Below, piece after piece: positions 25,108-33,565 of a stretch of 64,000 nucleotides of DNA (within the stretch, counting starts at the first letter, position 1; each line of letters begins with the position of its first letter). The stretch is from positions 62,001 to 126,000 of the forward strand of contig NZ_CP104884.1 in the NCBI RefSeq assembly GCF_025449335.1. The letters are read 5' to 3'. Source of the stretch: Bartonella sp. HY328. GTDB taxonomy: Bacteria > Pseudomonadota > Alphaproteobacteria > Rhizobiales > Rhizobiaceae. Below the pieces are notes generated by a model that saw only the letters and a list, made by a program, of their open reading frames with translations, was not told the DNA's origin and searched no databases. The position numbers and the translations under genes were made by a program.

Positions 25108-26838
25108 TTACGCTTCAATACGGCCAATAATATTGCCAAGCTTCTGCACTGTGCCAGCCAATGCCGTAATTGACAATGTGCCGCTTATTGGTGCAAAAAT
25201 TGTGGTTTCCATTTTCATCGCCTCCATAACAGCAATGGCATCACCTTCTTGCACCTTGGTTTGATCCTCAACCAGCCAAGCGCGGATAGAGCCGGGAACA
25301 GTAGCTTTTACTGCATTTGGCTCGTTAGAATTTTCAATTGAATCATTTGCCGCTTGTGAGCCAAGGGAAAATGCACCAAGGCTTTTTAAAAAAGCTTCCG
25401 GTAGCCCGAGCGATACGCGCTTGCCATCAATTTCGATAAATGAGCGTTTCATGGTGACAGGTTCAGGAATAGCCCGCATGCCCATTTCCAATTCAGCGCT
25501 AAAATCCGTTTCAATCCAGCGTGTATGAACTTTAAAACCATTTTCGGCAGTAAAATCACTATGCTCAACCACAAGGCGGTGGAAGGGCAGAACACTGGCA
25601 ACCCCTTCAATGGCAAATTCACTTAAAGCACGCTTGGCGCGGTGCAAAGCATCCTCACGATTTTTACCACGCACAATGAGTTTTGCCATCATCGAGTCAA
25701 ACATTGGTGCAACTTGTGAACCACTCGCAACGCCGCTATCTATGCGTATGCCTGCTCCAAATGGTGCAGAAAATAAAGTAATTTCGCCAGGGGCAGGCAA
25801 AAATCCACGTGCCACGTCTTCGGCATTAATACGAAATTCAATTGCGTGGCCGATAGGTTGCGGTGTTTCATCAATTGAAAGGCGTAAACCTTCAGCAATG
25901 CGGAATTGTTCAACAACCAAATCAATATTGGTTGTTTCTTCGGTAACTGGATGCTCAACTTGTAGTCTGGTATTGACTTCTAGGAAAGAAATAACGCCAT
26001 TTTGCCCTAGCAAAAATTCAACAGTACCCGCACCAACATAGCCAGCTTCTTTGCAAATGGCGGCTGCTGACACATGAATACGCTGACGTTGCTCATCGGT
26101 TAAAAAGGGTGCTGGCGCTTCTTCGATTAGTTTTTGGTTACGGCGTTGCATAGAACAATCACGCGTACCAACCACAACAACATTGCCATGTTTATCGGCA
26201 ATAATTTGCGCTTCGACATGGCGTGGACGATCTAAAAACTGTTCAACATAACACTCACCGCGGCCAAAGGCGGTTACAGCTTCGCGCACGGCAGAATGAT
26301 AACTGTCAACAATATCGGCTTCTTGCCAAACCACTTTCATACCACGGCCGCCGCCGCCATGGGCCGCTTTAATTGCTAAGGGAAAACCATATTTTTTGGC
26401 AAAAGCCGCAACTTCCTCTGGGCTATTGACGGCGCCATCACTACCAGCAACCAAAGGCGCGCCTACTTTTTGCGCTGTTGCCCGCGCTTCTACCTTGTCG
26501 CCCAACATATCAATGACTTCAGGCGACGGGCCGATAAAAATAAGGCCAGCTTCTTCAATTTTACGGGCAAATTCTGAGCGTTCTGACAAAAATCCATAGC
26601 CGGGATGAATAGCATCAGCACCAGATTTTTTGGCAATTGCAATGATTTTTTCAATATTCAAATAGGTGTCGCTGGGTGTGTCACCACCAAGCGCATAGGC
26701 TTCATCCGCATAGCGCACAAATAAGGCATCACAATCGCTATCAGCATAAATTGCAACGGATTGTAGTCCATAATCCTTGGCGGCTTGAATGATACGAACT
26801 GCAATTTCACCACGATTGGCAATAAGAACTTTTTTCAT
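25108..26838 (-). CDS. Biotin carboxylase with C-terminal biotin carrier domain (lactam-operon paralogue)
   Basis: 576 residues. Residues 1-450 are a biotin carboxylase: MKKVLIANRGEIAVRI, HPGYGFLSE, the ATP-grasp loop GGGGRGMK at 161-168, and EVNTRLQVEHPVTEE. After a linker, the last ~75 residues form a biotinyl (BCCP) domain with the biotinylated K542 in EAMKME. It charges biotin with CO2 using ATP and bicarbonate. It is distinct from the propionyl-CoA carboxylase alpha subunit at 45353-47365 (670 residues). No acyl-CoA carboxyltransferase gene is nearby; the only candidate partner is the KipI-KipA protein encoded 110 bp upstream in the transcript, whose fold is that of the urea carboxylase carboxyltransferase domain. 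Ribosome site AAGGAAATAAC. Substrate unknown. Confidence 0.9.
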   Translation of the reverse strand: MKKVLIANRGEIAVRIIQAAKDYGLQSVAIYADSDCDALFVRYADEAYALGGDTPSDTYLNIEKIIAIAKKSGADAIHPGYGFLSERSEFARKIEEAGLIFIGPSPEVIDMLGDKVEARATAQKVGAPLVAGSDGAVNSPEEVAAFAKKYGFPLAIKAAHGGGGRGMKVVWQEADIVDSYHSAVREAVTAFGRGECYVEQFLDRPRHVEAQIIADKHGNVVVVGTRDCSMQRRNQKLIEEAPAPFLTDEQRQRIHVSAAAICKEAGYVGAGTVEFLLGQNGVISFLEVNTRLQVEHPVTEETTNIDLVVEQFRIAEGLRLSIDETPQPIGHAIEFRINAEDVARGFLPAPGEITLFSAPFGAGIRIDSGVASGSQVAPMFDSMMAKLIVRGKNREDALHRAKRALSEFAIEGVASVLPFHRLVVEHSDFTAENGFKVHTRWIETDFSAELEMGMRAIPEPVTMKRSFIEIDGKRVSLGLPEAFLKSLGAFSLGSQAANDSIENSNEPNAVKATVPGSIRAWLVEDQTKVQEGDAIAVMEAMKMETTIFAPISGTLSITALAGTVQKLGNIIGRIEA

Positions 26839-26917
26839 GTTATTTCCTTATAGCATTTTAGTAAAACCAAAACCGATCTTTTTAAAAATGCGTAAAAACA
26901 AAATATGAGAGCACTAA

Positions 26918-26971
26918 AACTTAAAGCATTTCCGCAAAGGCTTACAACTTAAAGCATTTCCGCAAAGGCTT
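26918..26971. repeat. Tandem 26-bp duplication of the pxpBC gene end
   Basis: Identical 26-bp copies at 26918-26943 and 26946-26971, separated by two bases (period 28). The second copy contains the last eight codons and the TAA stop of the PxpB-PxpC gene; the first lies just downstream of the stop in the transcript. It is a recent small duplication with no effect on the protein. Confidence 0.85.
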
Positions 26972-28580
26972 GCTGGGAATTTACAACTTTAAATTGTATA
27001 AAACAACCAGCTGGCAATTGGCCAGCAAGGTCTAAATGATGGTTTGCGACACAAGCAATAACTGGATAGCCGCCTGTCAAAGGATGGTCGGCCAAAAACA
27101 ATACTGGTTGTCCGCTTGCTGGCACTTGAATAGCACCTGTTGCCGTACCCTCGCTTGGTAACTCGTCAAGGATTTTGCGGCTCAAGGCCTGTTCACCATT
27201 TAAGCGGTTGCCTACCCGATCTGATTGGGGCGTGACTTGCCATTTCTGGTTTAAAAAAACCTCAATTGCATCAAGCGTAAACCAATCGGTTCTTGGCCCC
27301 AAAACAACATCAATATCCACAACGTCACCAGCCTTTGGCATGGCAAAAGCAGGGGTCAATCCAAGTTCTACTGGTTTTTGCACCCGCTTACCGCTAGCAA
27401 AAAGAACATCACCCGTTTTAACTGGCTCTGGCCCGATATTAGCTAAAATATCGCGTGAACTACTATTCATTATTTTTGCAACATCAAAACCACCGCGAAC
27501 AGTGAAATAAAGTCGCAAACCAGAATTTGCTGGTGCAATAGTAAGTATATCGCCCTTTTCAACGCCAATAGGCTGATTAGCTTGGAGTTTAATTGCGCGG
27601 CCGTTTTGCGCCGTTAACGTAACGGGGCAATCAGCGCCACTAAAGGCAATAACTGTATCGCTTAATATTTCAAATTCAACTCCGCCAAAAACTATTTCTA
27701 AAACCGGATCATTGTCATCATTACCAACAATTTTGTTAATAGCTTTAAAAGCACCTTTATCCAATGCACCGCTTGGCGATATGCCCTGACTTGCTTGATG
27801 AATACGGCCATTATCTTCAAAATAAAGCGCAAAAGCGCATTGTTTAACTTGAATAAGCGGAACTTTGATAAGCGGCTTTGCTGCCTTGCTATCAACATTA
27901 TCATCAAGACGTGAATCTGTGCTTGTTAACGTCGCTTGATTATCACAGTTTTTTACTGCAATGGGCTTTGATGGCTGTTCAATAAAGCGCACGCGGTCAC
28001 CCGGTTTTAATAGGCTAGCAGGATTGCGGTTAATATCAAACATTGGCGTATCGGTTGTGCCAATCAGCTGCCAACCACCGGGGGTGGCTTGCGGATAAAT
28101 GCCGCTAAAACGCCCAGCTAGCCCAAGGGATCCCGCCGGAATACGCGTGCGCGGTGTTTTTTTACGTGGCACATCAAAAAGTGCGTCACTTGATGTCATA
28201 TAGGCAAAACCGGGGGCAAAGCCGGTAAAGGCAACGGTAAATTCTGCATTTTTATGGCGTGCAATAAGGTCTGCAATGCTAAGTTGTAAATAATCGGCAA
28301 CTTCCTCTAAATCTTCGCCATCATAGCGCACCGCTATTTCAATAATCTGCTCACTTTTGGCTCGCTTGTTGGATAAATCACGCTGCTTAATTTGGCTAAT
28401 CAAATTTTGAGCGGTAATTTTTATCGGATTAAAATACACCATAATTGTGCGAGCAGCAGGAACAAGCTCTTCAACACCATCAATTGGATTGGCATTTAAG
28501 GAGTCAAATAAAGCCAATGTTTCATCAAGATCGGCAAGTTCGGTTAAAAATATGGTTTCATTAACAGGCAAAAAGCGCAT
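26949..28580 (-). CDS. PxpB-PxpC (KipI-KipA) fusion, 5-oxoprolinase / urea carboxylase CT-like protein
   Basis: 543 residues joining two domains that are usually separate. N-terminal PxpB/KipI-like domain (about 1-220): GFAPGFAYMTSSDALFDVPR, IPAGSLGLAG, IYPQATPGGWQLIG. C-terminal PxpC/KipA-like domain (about 235-543): GISPSGALDKGAF, LEIVFGGVEFE, LRLYFTVRGGFD, VLGPRTDWF. In PxpABC these subunits help ATP-driven cleavage of 5-oxoproline to glutamate; in urea carboxylase the same two folds form the carboxyltransferase domain. Here it lies between a DUF1445 gene (24 bp away) and a biotin carboxylase gene, so either role is possible. AAGG lies eight bases before the start. A fusion removes the need to assemble PxpB and PxpC. 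Confidence 0.9.
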   Translation of the reverse strand: MRFLPVNETIFLTELADLDETLALFDSLNANPIDGVEELVPAARTIMVYFNPIKITAQNLISQIKQRDLSNKRAKSEQIIEIAVRYDGEDLEEVADYLQLSIADLIARHKNAEFTVAFTGFAPGFAYMTSSDALFDVPRKKTPRTRIPAGSLGLAGRFSGIYPQATPGGWQLIGTTDTPMFDINRNPASLLKPGDRVRFIEQPSKPIAVKNCDNQATLTSTDSRLDDNVDSKAAKPLIKVPLIQVKQCAFALYFEDNGRIHQASQGISPSGALDKGAFKAINKIVGNDDNDPVLEIVFGGVEFEILSDTVIAFSGADCPVTLTAQNGRAIKLQANQPIGVEKGDILTIAPANSGLRLYFTVRGGFDVAKIMNSSSRDILANIGPEPVKTGDVLFASGKRVQKPVELGLTPAFAMPKAGDVVDIDVVLGPRTDWFTLDAIEVFLNQKWQVTPQSDRVGNRLNGEQALSRKILDELPSEGTATGAIQVPASGQPVLFLADHPLTGGYPVIACVANHHLDLAGQLPAGCFIQFKVVNSQQAFAEML

Positions 28581-28604
28581 TTTTATGACCTTGAATGCTG
28601 GCGT

Positions 28605-29393
28605 TTAAACGCGATAGGTAACATCTGGCACATCGGTTATAAACATATGACCGGGTGCATGAGTAATGGCAAAGGGTAATTTTGAAGCCATAAGAACTGC
28701 TTGCGGCGTTACACCACAAGCCCAAAAGACTGGCAATTCACCCGTCCGGATTGACACAGCATCGCCAAAATCGGGCTTCATAATATCAGCTATGCCAAGG
28801 GCGGCAGGATCACCAATATGCACGGGTGCGCCGTGAACCGCAGGAAAAGAACCAGAAATCATAGCGGCATCAGCAATGCGATCACTCGCAATCGGCCGCA
28901 TGGAAACCACCATTTCACCACCAAGACTACCAGCTTTACGGCACTGGCGATTGGTGCGATACATGGGAACATTGCATTTTTCTTCAATATGACGAATGCC
29001 AATCCCTGCTTCCATTAAAGGCCATTCAAAGGTAAAACTACAACCGATAAGAAAAGTAACAAGGCTGGGATGCTGTTCCCAAATTGCTGTTGCATCTTTG
29101 ATTTCATCAACCAATTCGCCATTTTTCCAAATTCGATAAAGTGGAAAATCGGTGCGTAAATCGGCGTCATTTGCCAAAACAGTGCGCCATGAACCAGCAT
29201 CACTCACATCAAGAATGGGGCATGGCTTTTGATTGCGTTGCGCAAAAAGTAAAAAATCATAGGCCCATTCTTTGGATACGGCAATCATATTTGCTTGGGT
29301 CATGCCAGGTGCAATGCCACAGGTTGGCTCAACAATGCCACTTCTATAACGCAATCTTGCAGCCTTAGCTGCTTGCTGGTTTGAATTTTCCAT
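28605..29393 (-). CDS. DUF1445 hydro-lyase, D-glutamate cyclase-like
   Basis: 262 residues. The sequence carries the DUF1445 hallmarks GIAPGMTQANMIAVSKEWAYDF, VTFLIGCSFTFEWPL, MYRTNRQC and the C-terminal FAITHAPGHMFITDV. The mammalian relative of this family is D-glutamate cyclase, which interconverts D-glutamate and 5-oxo-D-proline with loss of water. In this operon it would provide or consume the 5-oxoproline handled by the Pxp proteins. It is cytoplasmic, with a strong GGAGGAAAA ribosome site. The upstream gap to pxpA (about 165 bp) is filled by a RIME-like repeat element. Reaction direction and stereochemistry here are unknown. Confidence 0.88.
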   Translation of the reverse strand: MENSNQQAAKAARLRYRSGIVEPTCGIAPGMTQANMIAVSKEWAYDFLLFAQRNQKPCPILDVSDAGSWRTVLANDADLRTDFPLYRIWKNGELVDEIKDATAIWEQHPSLVTFLIGCSFTFEWPLMEAGIGIRHIEEKCNVPMYRTNRQCRKAGSLGGEMVVSMRPIASDRIADAAMISGSFPAVHGAPVHIGDPAALGIADIMKPDFGDAVSIRTGELPVFWACGVTPQAVLMASKLPFAITHAPGHMFITDVPDVTYRV

Positions 29394-29418
29394 TTTTCCT
29401 CCACTCCCTTTATTGTTT

Positions 29419-29521
29419 TAGAGCGTTTTCCGAAAAGTGTGAAGCGGTTTTCGGACAAAAAACGCGGTGTAAACAAAGGATTAGAGCGCCGATCTGATCC
29501 AGTCAGATCGAAAAGCGCTCT
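29419..29521. repeat. RIME-like intergenic palindromic element
   Basis: A 103-bp block of two palindromes. The first pairs CCGAAAA with TTTTCGG around 29430-29453. The second pairs AGAGCGC (29483-29489) and CGATCTGA (29490-29497) with TCAGATCG (29503-29510) and GCGCTCT (29515-29521). Text such as GAGCGTTTTCCGAAAAGTGT and the GATCTGATC core resembles, from memory, mosaic intergenic elements found in many copies in rhizobial and Brucella genomes. It lies inside the operon between pxpA and the DUF1445 gene, where it would fold in the mRNA. Confidence 0.75.
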
Positions 29522-29559
29522 AAGCTGGCACAATTAAACATCGTGCCAGCCTTTATGTT

Positions 29560-30321
29560 TTAACTGACAAAGGATTGCAGATTTATCCCTGCTTCATTAA
29601 GCCTTGTTGCAACTGCCTTTGCCATGATAACCGCATCAGGATTATCGCCATGCAAGCAAATGGATTGCGCATCAATTTTAACCATTGTGCCATCTTGTGC
29701 TTCAATTTGGCCGGTGGTTACTAAGTGAAGCATGCGTTCGGCTACCAACTTTGGATCATGCAAGGTGGCACCTTTTTCACGCCTTGAAACAAGGCTGCCA
29801 TCGCTATTATAGGCACGGTCAGCGAAAGCTTCAGCGACCACTTGAAGGCCAGCCTTTTTAGCTTCATCAATCAGCGGTGAACCAGCAAGAGCCATTAATA
29901 CAAGTGATTTATCAATACGACAAATCGCATCAATAACCGCTTTTCCTTGCACCATATCATGGGCAATGCGGTTATAAAGCGCACCATGGGGCTTTACATA
30001 GCGCACGGTTGTTTTACAAGCATGGCTAAGGCCTTGCAAAGCTCCAATTTGATAAAGGGCATCGCCTAATAATTCATCATAAGTTGGGTCCATATTACGG
30101 CGGCCAAAACCAACCAAATCGCGATAACCAATATGGGCGCCAATGGTGACATTATTTCTAACGGCTGCTTCTATAGTTTTCAAAATGCCAACAGGATCAC
30201 CAGCATGAAAACCGCAGGCAATATTGGCACTGGTTACAATTTGCAGCATGGCGGCGTCATCGCCCATTTTCCATGCGCCAAAGCTTTCACCAAGATCACT
30301 ATTCAAATCGATATAATGCAT
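29560..30321 (-). CDS. pxpA: 5-oxoprolinase subunit A, LamB/YcsF family
   Basis: 253 residues, the usual LamB/YcsF length. Begins MHYIDLNSDLGESFGAWKMG, with the family blocks ANIACGFHAGDP, AHIGYRDLVGFGRR, VKPHGALYN, VVAEAFADRAYNSDGSLVSR and CLHGDNPDAV. PxpA acts with PxpB and PxpC to open 5-oxoproline to glutamate at the cost of ATP; related LamB proteins act on other lactams. All three parts are present in this operon, with B and C fused. The ribosome site is AAGGGG. It starts 9 bp after the transporter stop, so the two are translated from one message. Confidence 0.93.
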   Translation of the reverse strand: MHYIDLNSDLGESFGAWKMGDDAAMLQIVTSANIACGFHAGDPVGILKTIEAAVRNNVTIGAHIGYRDLVGFGRRNMDPTYDELLGDALYQIGALQGLSHACKTTVRYVKPHGALYNRIAHDMVQGKAVIDAICRIDKSLVLMALAGSPLIDEAKKAGLQVVAEAFADRAYNSDGSLVSRREKGATLHDPKLVAERMLHLVTTGQIEAQDGTMVKIDAQSICLHGDNPDAVIMAKAVATRLNEAGINLQSFVS

Positions 30322-30330
30322 TTTTTCCCC

Positions 30331-31590
30331 TTAGCTTAACAAGAGTTCGAAAATTTTTGAGAAAGCAAGTGCACCCATGTACCACGTTAGCAAACAAGTT
30401 AGTGCGCTGATAATCAAAAATGGACGCGAATATTTATAGCCTTCCATTAGGTCAGAGCGGAAAAAGCCAACATAAATAAATATGGTTAAACCAATTGGTA
30501 AAATAAGACCATTAAAGCCACCAGCAAAAACCAATAAAGCGGCAGGTGTGGTACCTAATAATTCGTAAGCAATAAGACCAATCACAATAAAGATAATGGT
30601 TGCAGGGCCTTGGCCATTTTTATCAAGATCCTTATAAAAAGCACTCATAAAGGTCACAGATGTGTAGGCTGCACCAATAATACTTGTAATGGCAGCCGCC
30701 CAAAAAATAAGGCCAAAAAGGCGCAAGCCAATTTCACCAAGTGCTATTTGAAAAGCGCGTCCTGCTGGATTGTCAATAGTACCTACTGACGTTAAAACAC
30801 CACCTGCCGTAACAACACCCAAAATACCCAAAAACAAAATATAGCGCATAACACCAGTGATAAAAATGCCGCTTAATGCGCCTTTGGTAATGGCAGGCAA
30901 ATTTTCTTTGCCAACTGTGCCACGGTCAAGCAAGCGATGTGCACCTGCATAGGTAATATAACCACCAACCGTACCACCAATGATGGTGGTGATAGTGGCA
31001 AAATTAATGTGACTTGGCCAAACCGTTTGTTTTAACGCTTCACCTACAGGTGGATGTGAAGAAAAGGCCATATAAATTGTCATGGCAATCATCAACAGCC
31101 CAAATAAAATCATCACCCGATCAACGGTGGTGCCTAATTTTTTTGTACTAAACAACAAAATCGCCAAAATAGCACTAATTGCACCGCCTATTTTAGGGTC
31201 AAGACCAAGCATGGCATTCATGCCAAGGCCAGCACCAGCAATATTACCAATATTAAATACCAAACCGCCAAAAATGACCAAGGCCGCCAATACATAACCA
31301 CTGCCCGGCAATGCAAGATTGGCAATATCAGAAGCACGCTTGCGTGTTAGGGCAACAATTCGCCAAACATTAAGCTGAACAACAAAATCAACCAAAATGG
31401 AGGCTAAAATAGCAAAGGCAAAGGCCGCACCCATTTGTTCAGTAAATGTAGCAGTTTGTGTAATAAAACCCGGGCCAATGGCCGAAGTTGCCATCATAAA
31501 AATAGCCGCAAGCAGTGAACCGCGCGTGCTATGGCGTACCGCTTTACTTTTTAATGTTTCAATTTTTTCCGGTGCAGAATCCTGAGCCAT
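30331..31590 (-). CDS. NRAMP-family transporter of the lactam operon
   Basis: 419 residues from the ATG at 31590, which has GGGAG seven bases upstream; the open frame continues to 31647 but without a site. About 11 hydrophobic segments, starting GSLLAAIFMMATSAIGPGFI. It belongs to the NRAMP superfamily, but segment 1 reads SAIGPGFITQT in place of the DPGN metal-binding motif of MntH, and the second hallmark in segment 6 is also not a clear MPH. It is therefore unlikely to carry Mn or Fe. Members of this branch occur with PxpA, and here the likely cargo is 5-oxoproline or another small organic acid or lactam. It is the first gene of the operon. Confidence 0.82.
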   Translation of the reverse strand: MAQDSAPEKIETLKSKAVRHSTRGSLLAAIFMMATSAIGPGFITQTATFTEQMGAAFAFAILASILVDFVVQLNVWRIVALTRKRASDIANLALPGSGYVLAALVIFGGLVFNIGNIAGAGLGMNAMLGLDPKIGGAISAILAILLFSTKKLGTTVDRVMILFGLLMIAMTIYMAFSSHPPVGEALKQTVWPSHINFATITTIIGGTVGGYITYAGAHRLLDRGTVGKENLPAITKGALSGIFITGVMRYILFLGILGVVTAGGVLTSVGTIDNPAGRAFQIALGEIGLRLFGLIFWAAAITSIIGAAYTSVTFMSAFYKDLDKNGQGPATIIFIVIGLIAYELLGTTPAALLVFAGGFNGLILPIGLTIFIYVGFFRSDLMEGYKYSRPFLIISALTCLLTWYMGALAFSKIFELLLS

Positions 31591-31687
31591 ATTAAACTCC
31601 CATTGCATATGGTTTAGTTTATTGCGTTTCGCGCAACAATATTTCAAAGATTGTTCAACATATTGCCTTTAATTATTCATAATTGCA

Positions 31688-31699
31688 ACACAATTGTGT
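31688..31699. promoter_or_regulatory. Candidate operator of the GntR regulator
   Basis: A perfect 12-bp palindrome, ACACAATTGTGT, lies in the 239-bp gap between the divergently transcribed NRAMP-pxp operon (start 31590) and the gntR gene (start 31830). It is about 100 bp from one start and 130 bp from the other, where a single site could control both. Binding is inferred. Confidence 0.4.
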
Positions 31700-31829
31700 A
31701 ACAGCCGAATTTTATGCACAAAGCCTATTTTCTTTTGCTATAAAAACTGCTTTGCCTTTTTGAGAATTCATATTTAACGTGAATCGTGATCAGTTTATAT
31801 GAATTGAAACAAGACGGGGGAAATGCATC

Positions 31830-32513
31830 ATGGACAAAACTAACTTAAAGGCCCTTGCCGAACGCGCCAAAAAAGATGATGGATCCCTTGCTGATAATAT
31901 TAGTGCTTTTATTCGCGATAGTATTTTAAAAGGACTTTTTAAACCCGGTGCCCATTTATCCGAAAGCCATCTTTGCCAAGAATTTAATATTTCCCGTAAT
32001 ACTTTGCGTGAAGCTTTTCGTAACCTTGCTAAAGATGGTCTTTTGCGCCACGAGGTCAATAGGGGTGTATTTGTAATTATTCCTGACCTTGCCGCCATTA
32101 TTGATGTTTATACTGTTAGGCGAATTATCGAATGTGGGGCAATTTTACAGGCACACCCTTTGCATAATGCTATTGTGGTAATGCGCCAAGCGGTTGAAAG
32201 GGCCGAAAAATTCCGGCTTGAAAATAAATGGCTAGAGGCAGGAACGGCTGATATTGAATTTCATAGCGCAATTGTGAGCCTTGCGGGAAGCAAGCGATTA
32301 AGCCAACAATTTGAAAAAATAATGGTGGAGCTAAGGCTCATTTTTGGCTTGCTTGATGATCCGCAATTTTTACATGCGCCCTATATTTCTTTAAATCAAA
32401 AAATACTCACCTTAGTAGAAAATGGCGATTATCGGCTAGCAGCTAGCGAGCTTGAACAATATTTATTGCAGGCCGAGCGAATGATTTTAGCCACCTATGC
32501 GCAAAAAATCTAG
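31830..32513 (+). CDS. GntR family transcriptional regulator, FCD (FadR/VanR) subfamily
   Basis: 227 residues. N-terminal winged helix-turn-helix (about 20-85): DSILKGLFKPGAHLSESHLC, then ISRNTLREAFRNLAKDGLL and NRGVFV. The C-terminal all-helical FCD domain (about 95-222) binds a small acid ligand, often with a metal held by Asp/His residues such as those in DIEFHSAIV. It is divergent from the lactam operon, so it probably represses or activates it in response to 5-oxoproline or a related compound. GGGGGA lies upstream of the ATG. Effector unknown. Confidence 0.9.
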   Translation: MDKTNLKALAERAKKDDGSLADNISAFIRDSILKGLFKPGAHLSESHLCQEFNISRNTLREAFRNLAKDGLLRHEVNRGVFVIIPDLAAIIDVYTVRRIIECGAILQAHPLHNAIVVMRQAVERAEKFRLENKWLEAGTADIEFHSAIVSLAGSKRLSQQFEKIMVELRLIFGLLDDPQFLHAPYISLNQKILTLVENGDYRLAASELEQYLLQAERMILATYAQKI

Positions 32514-32637
32514 CCTACCGAAATTGCCAATCCTATTGGTTGTATACTTCATTTATCGATAATTTAGCGTATTTCAACCAATATCATATAATATTGCAGA
32601 TCATCATCTTTATCTATTAAGGCGCGGTTAAAGCACT

Positions 32638-33468
32638 CTATGAGAACGAATTAGAAATATCATAAAGTTTTTTTGGGTTGGTTGTTAATATTTGCTTTAA
32701 GAGCTGCTCATCATTTACCAATTGTGCGAGCCAAGTTAATGTGTCTTCATAACAAAACTGGCTTTCAAATTGTGTCCATGGCCAATCACTACCCCAAACA
32801 ATGCGCTGTTGAAATTGTGCTTTAAAAATCTGCTGAGCAATTAAAAATGTCGATACAAAATTGGAACGATAAGGTGCTGAAAATTTAAACCATAAATTAT
32901 TATTTTTTTGGGCGCAGTCCATAAGCGCATCAAGACTAGCTGCATATCTCGCCATATTAATACGGCCAAAATGATCAATAAGCACTTTACATTCCATATT
33001 TGCAAGCGATACGGCCAAAGCCTGCCATTGTTGATCTTGCGCCTGAATTTCAAGCACAAAATTATATTTGGCTAATTTTTCTGCAAAGCTTTGTAATTGG
33101 TAGCAATCTGGAAGATTTTTAACGCCAATAAGGTTCAAACGAACGCCAACTATGCCTTTTAATTTTAGATTTTGTAATTGACTATCATCAACATCAAATG
33201 GAACCACAGCAATTCCAGCATATTTTGCGGGATTTTGAGCAATCACCTCAATAATATAACGATTGTCGAAGCCTAAAAAGCTTGGTTGAACAAGAAACGT
33301 ACGCGCAATCTGGAAAGGTTTTTGTACTTCTTCAAGGTCATCTGCAAGCGCGTTATAAACGGGCTCATAACGGCGATTCGCGCTCATCGCCAAATCATTT
33401 CTAAAGACATGAACATGCGTATCTATTCCACCTTTTATCGACAATACCGATGCTTTGGAACTGTTCAT
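32638..33468 (-). CDS. Amidohydrolase 2 family metal-dependent hydrolase
   Basis: 276 residues from the ATG at 33468 (AGAGG about ten bases upstream); the longer frame to 33537 has a poor N-terminus. A TIM-barrel hydrolase of the amidohydrolase 2 / TIM-barrel lactonase type: metal motif DTHVHVF near residue 18, the second-strand VQPSFLGFDNRY, a mid-chain ILIDHFGRI and the conserved WGSDWPWTQFE with catalytic Asp. Relatives open lactones such as 2-pyrone-4,6-dicarboxylate or decarboxylate aromatic acids. It is divergent from the amino-acid-type ABC importer, with 97 bp between starts, so it may act on the imported compound. Substrate not identified. Confidence 0.82.
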   Translation of the reverse strand: MNSSKASVLSIKGGIDTHVHVFRNDLAMSANRRYEPVYNALADDLEEVQKPFQIARTFLVQPSFLGFDNRYIIEVIAQNPAKYAGIAVVPFDVDDSQLQNLKLKGIVGVRLNLIGVKNLPDCYQLQSFAEKLAKYNFVLEIQAQDQQWQALAVSLANMECKVLIDHFGRINMARYAASLDALMDCAQKNNNLWFKFSAPYRSNFVSTFLIAQQIFKAQFQQRIVWGSDWPWTQFESQFCYEDTLTWLAQLVNDEQLLKQILTTNPKKLYDISNSFS

Positions 33469-33565
33469 TATCAAAAAACCTCTTGCAATTCTTTTATTCT
33501 TATATAAGACTATATATCTGTAATACTTAAAAAGCAATAATCCAATTACATGGGATACATTTAAG

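Noticed and set aside
25108..26838. Acetyl-CoA carboxylase subunit accC or a second pccA
   Set aside because: AccC does not carry a fused BCCP, and a PccA would be about 100 residues longer with a BT domain and a neighbouring pccB; neither applies.
30331..31590. Calling the NRAMP gene mntH (manganese transporter)
   Set aside because: The DPGN metal motif is not present in segment 1, and the gene is embedded in a lactam operon.
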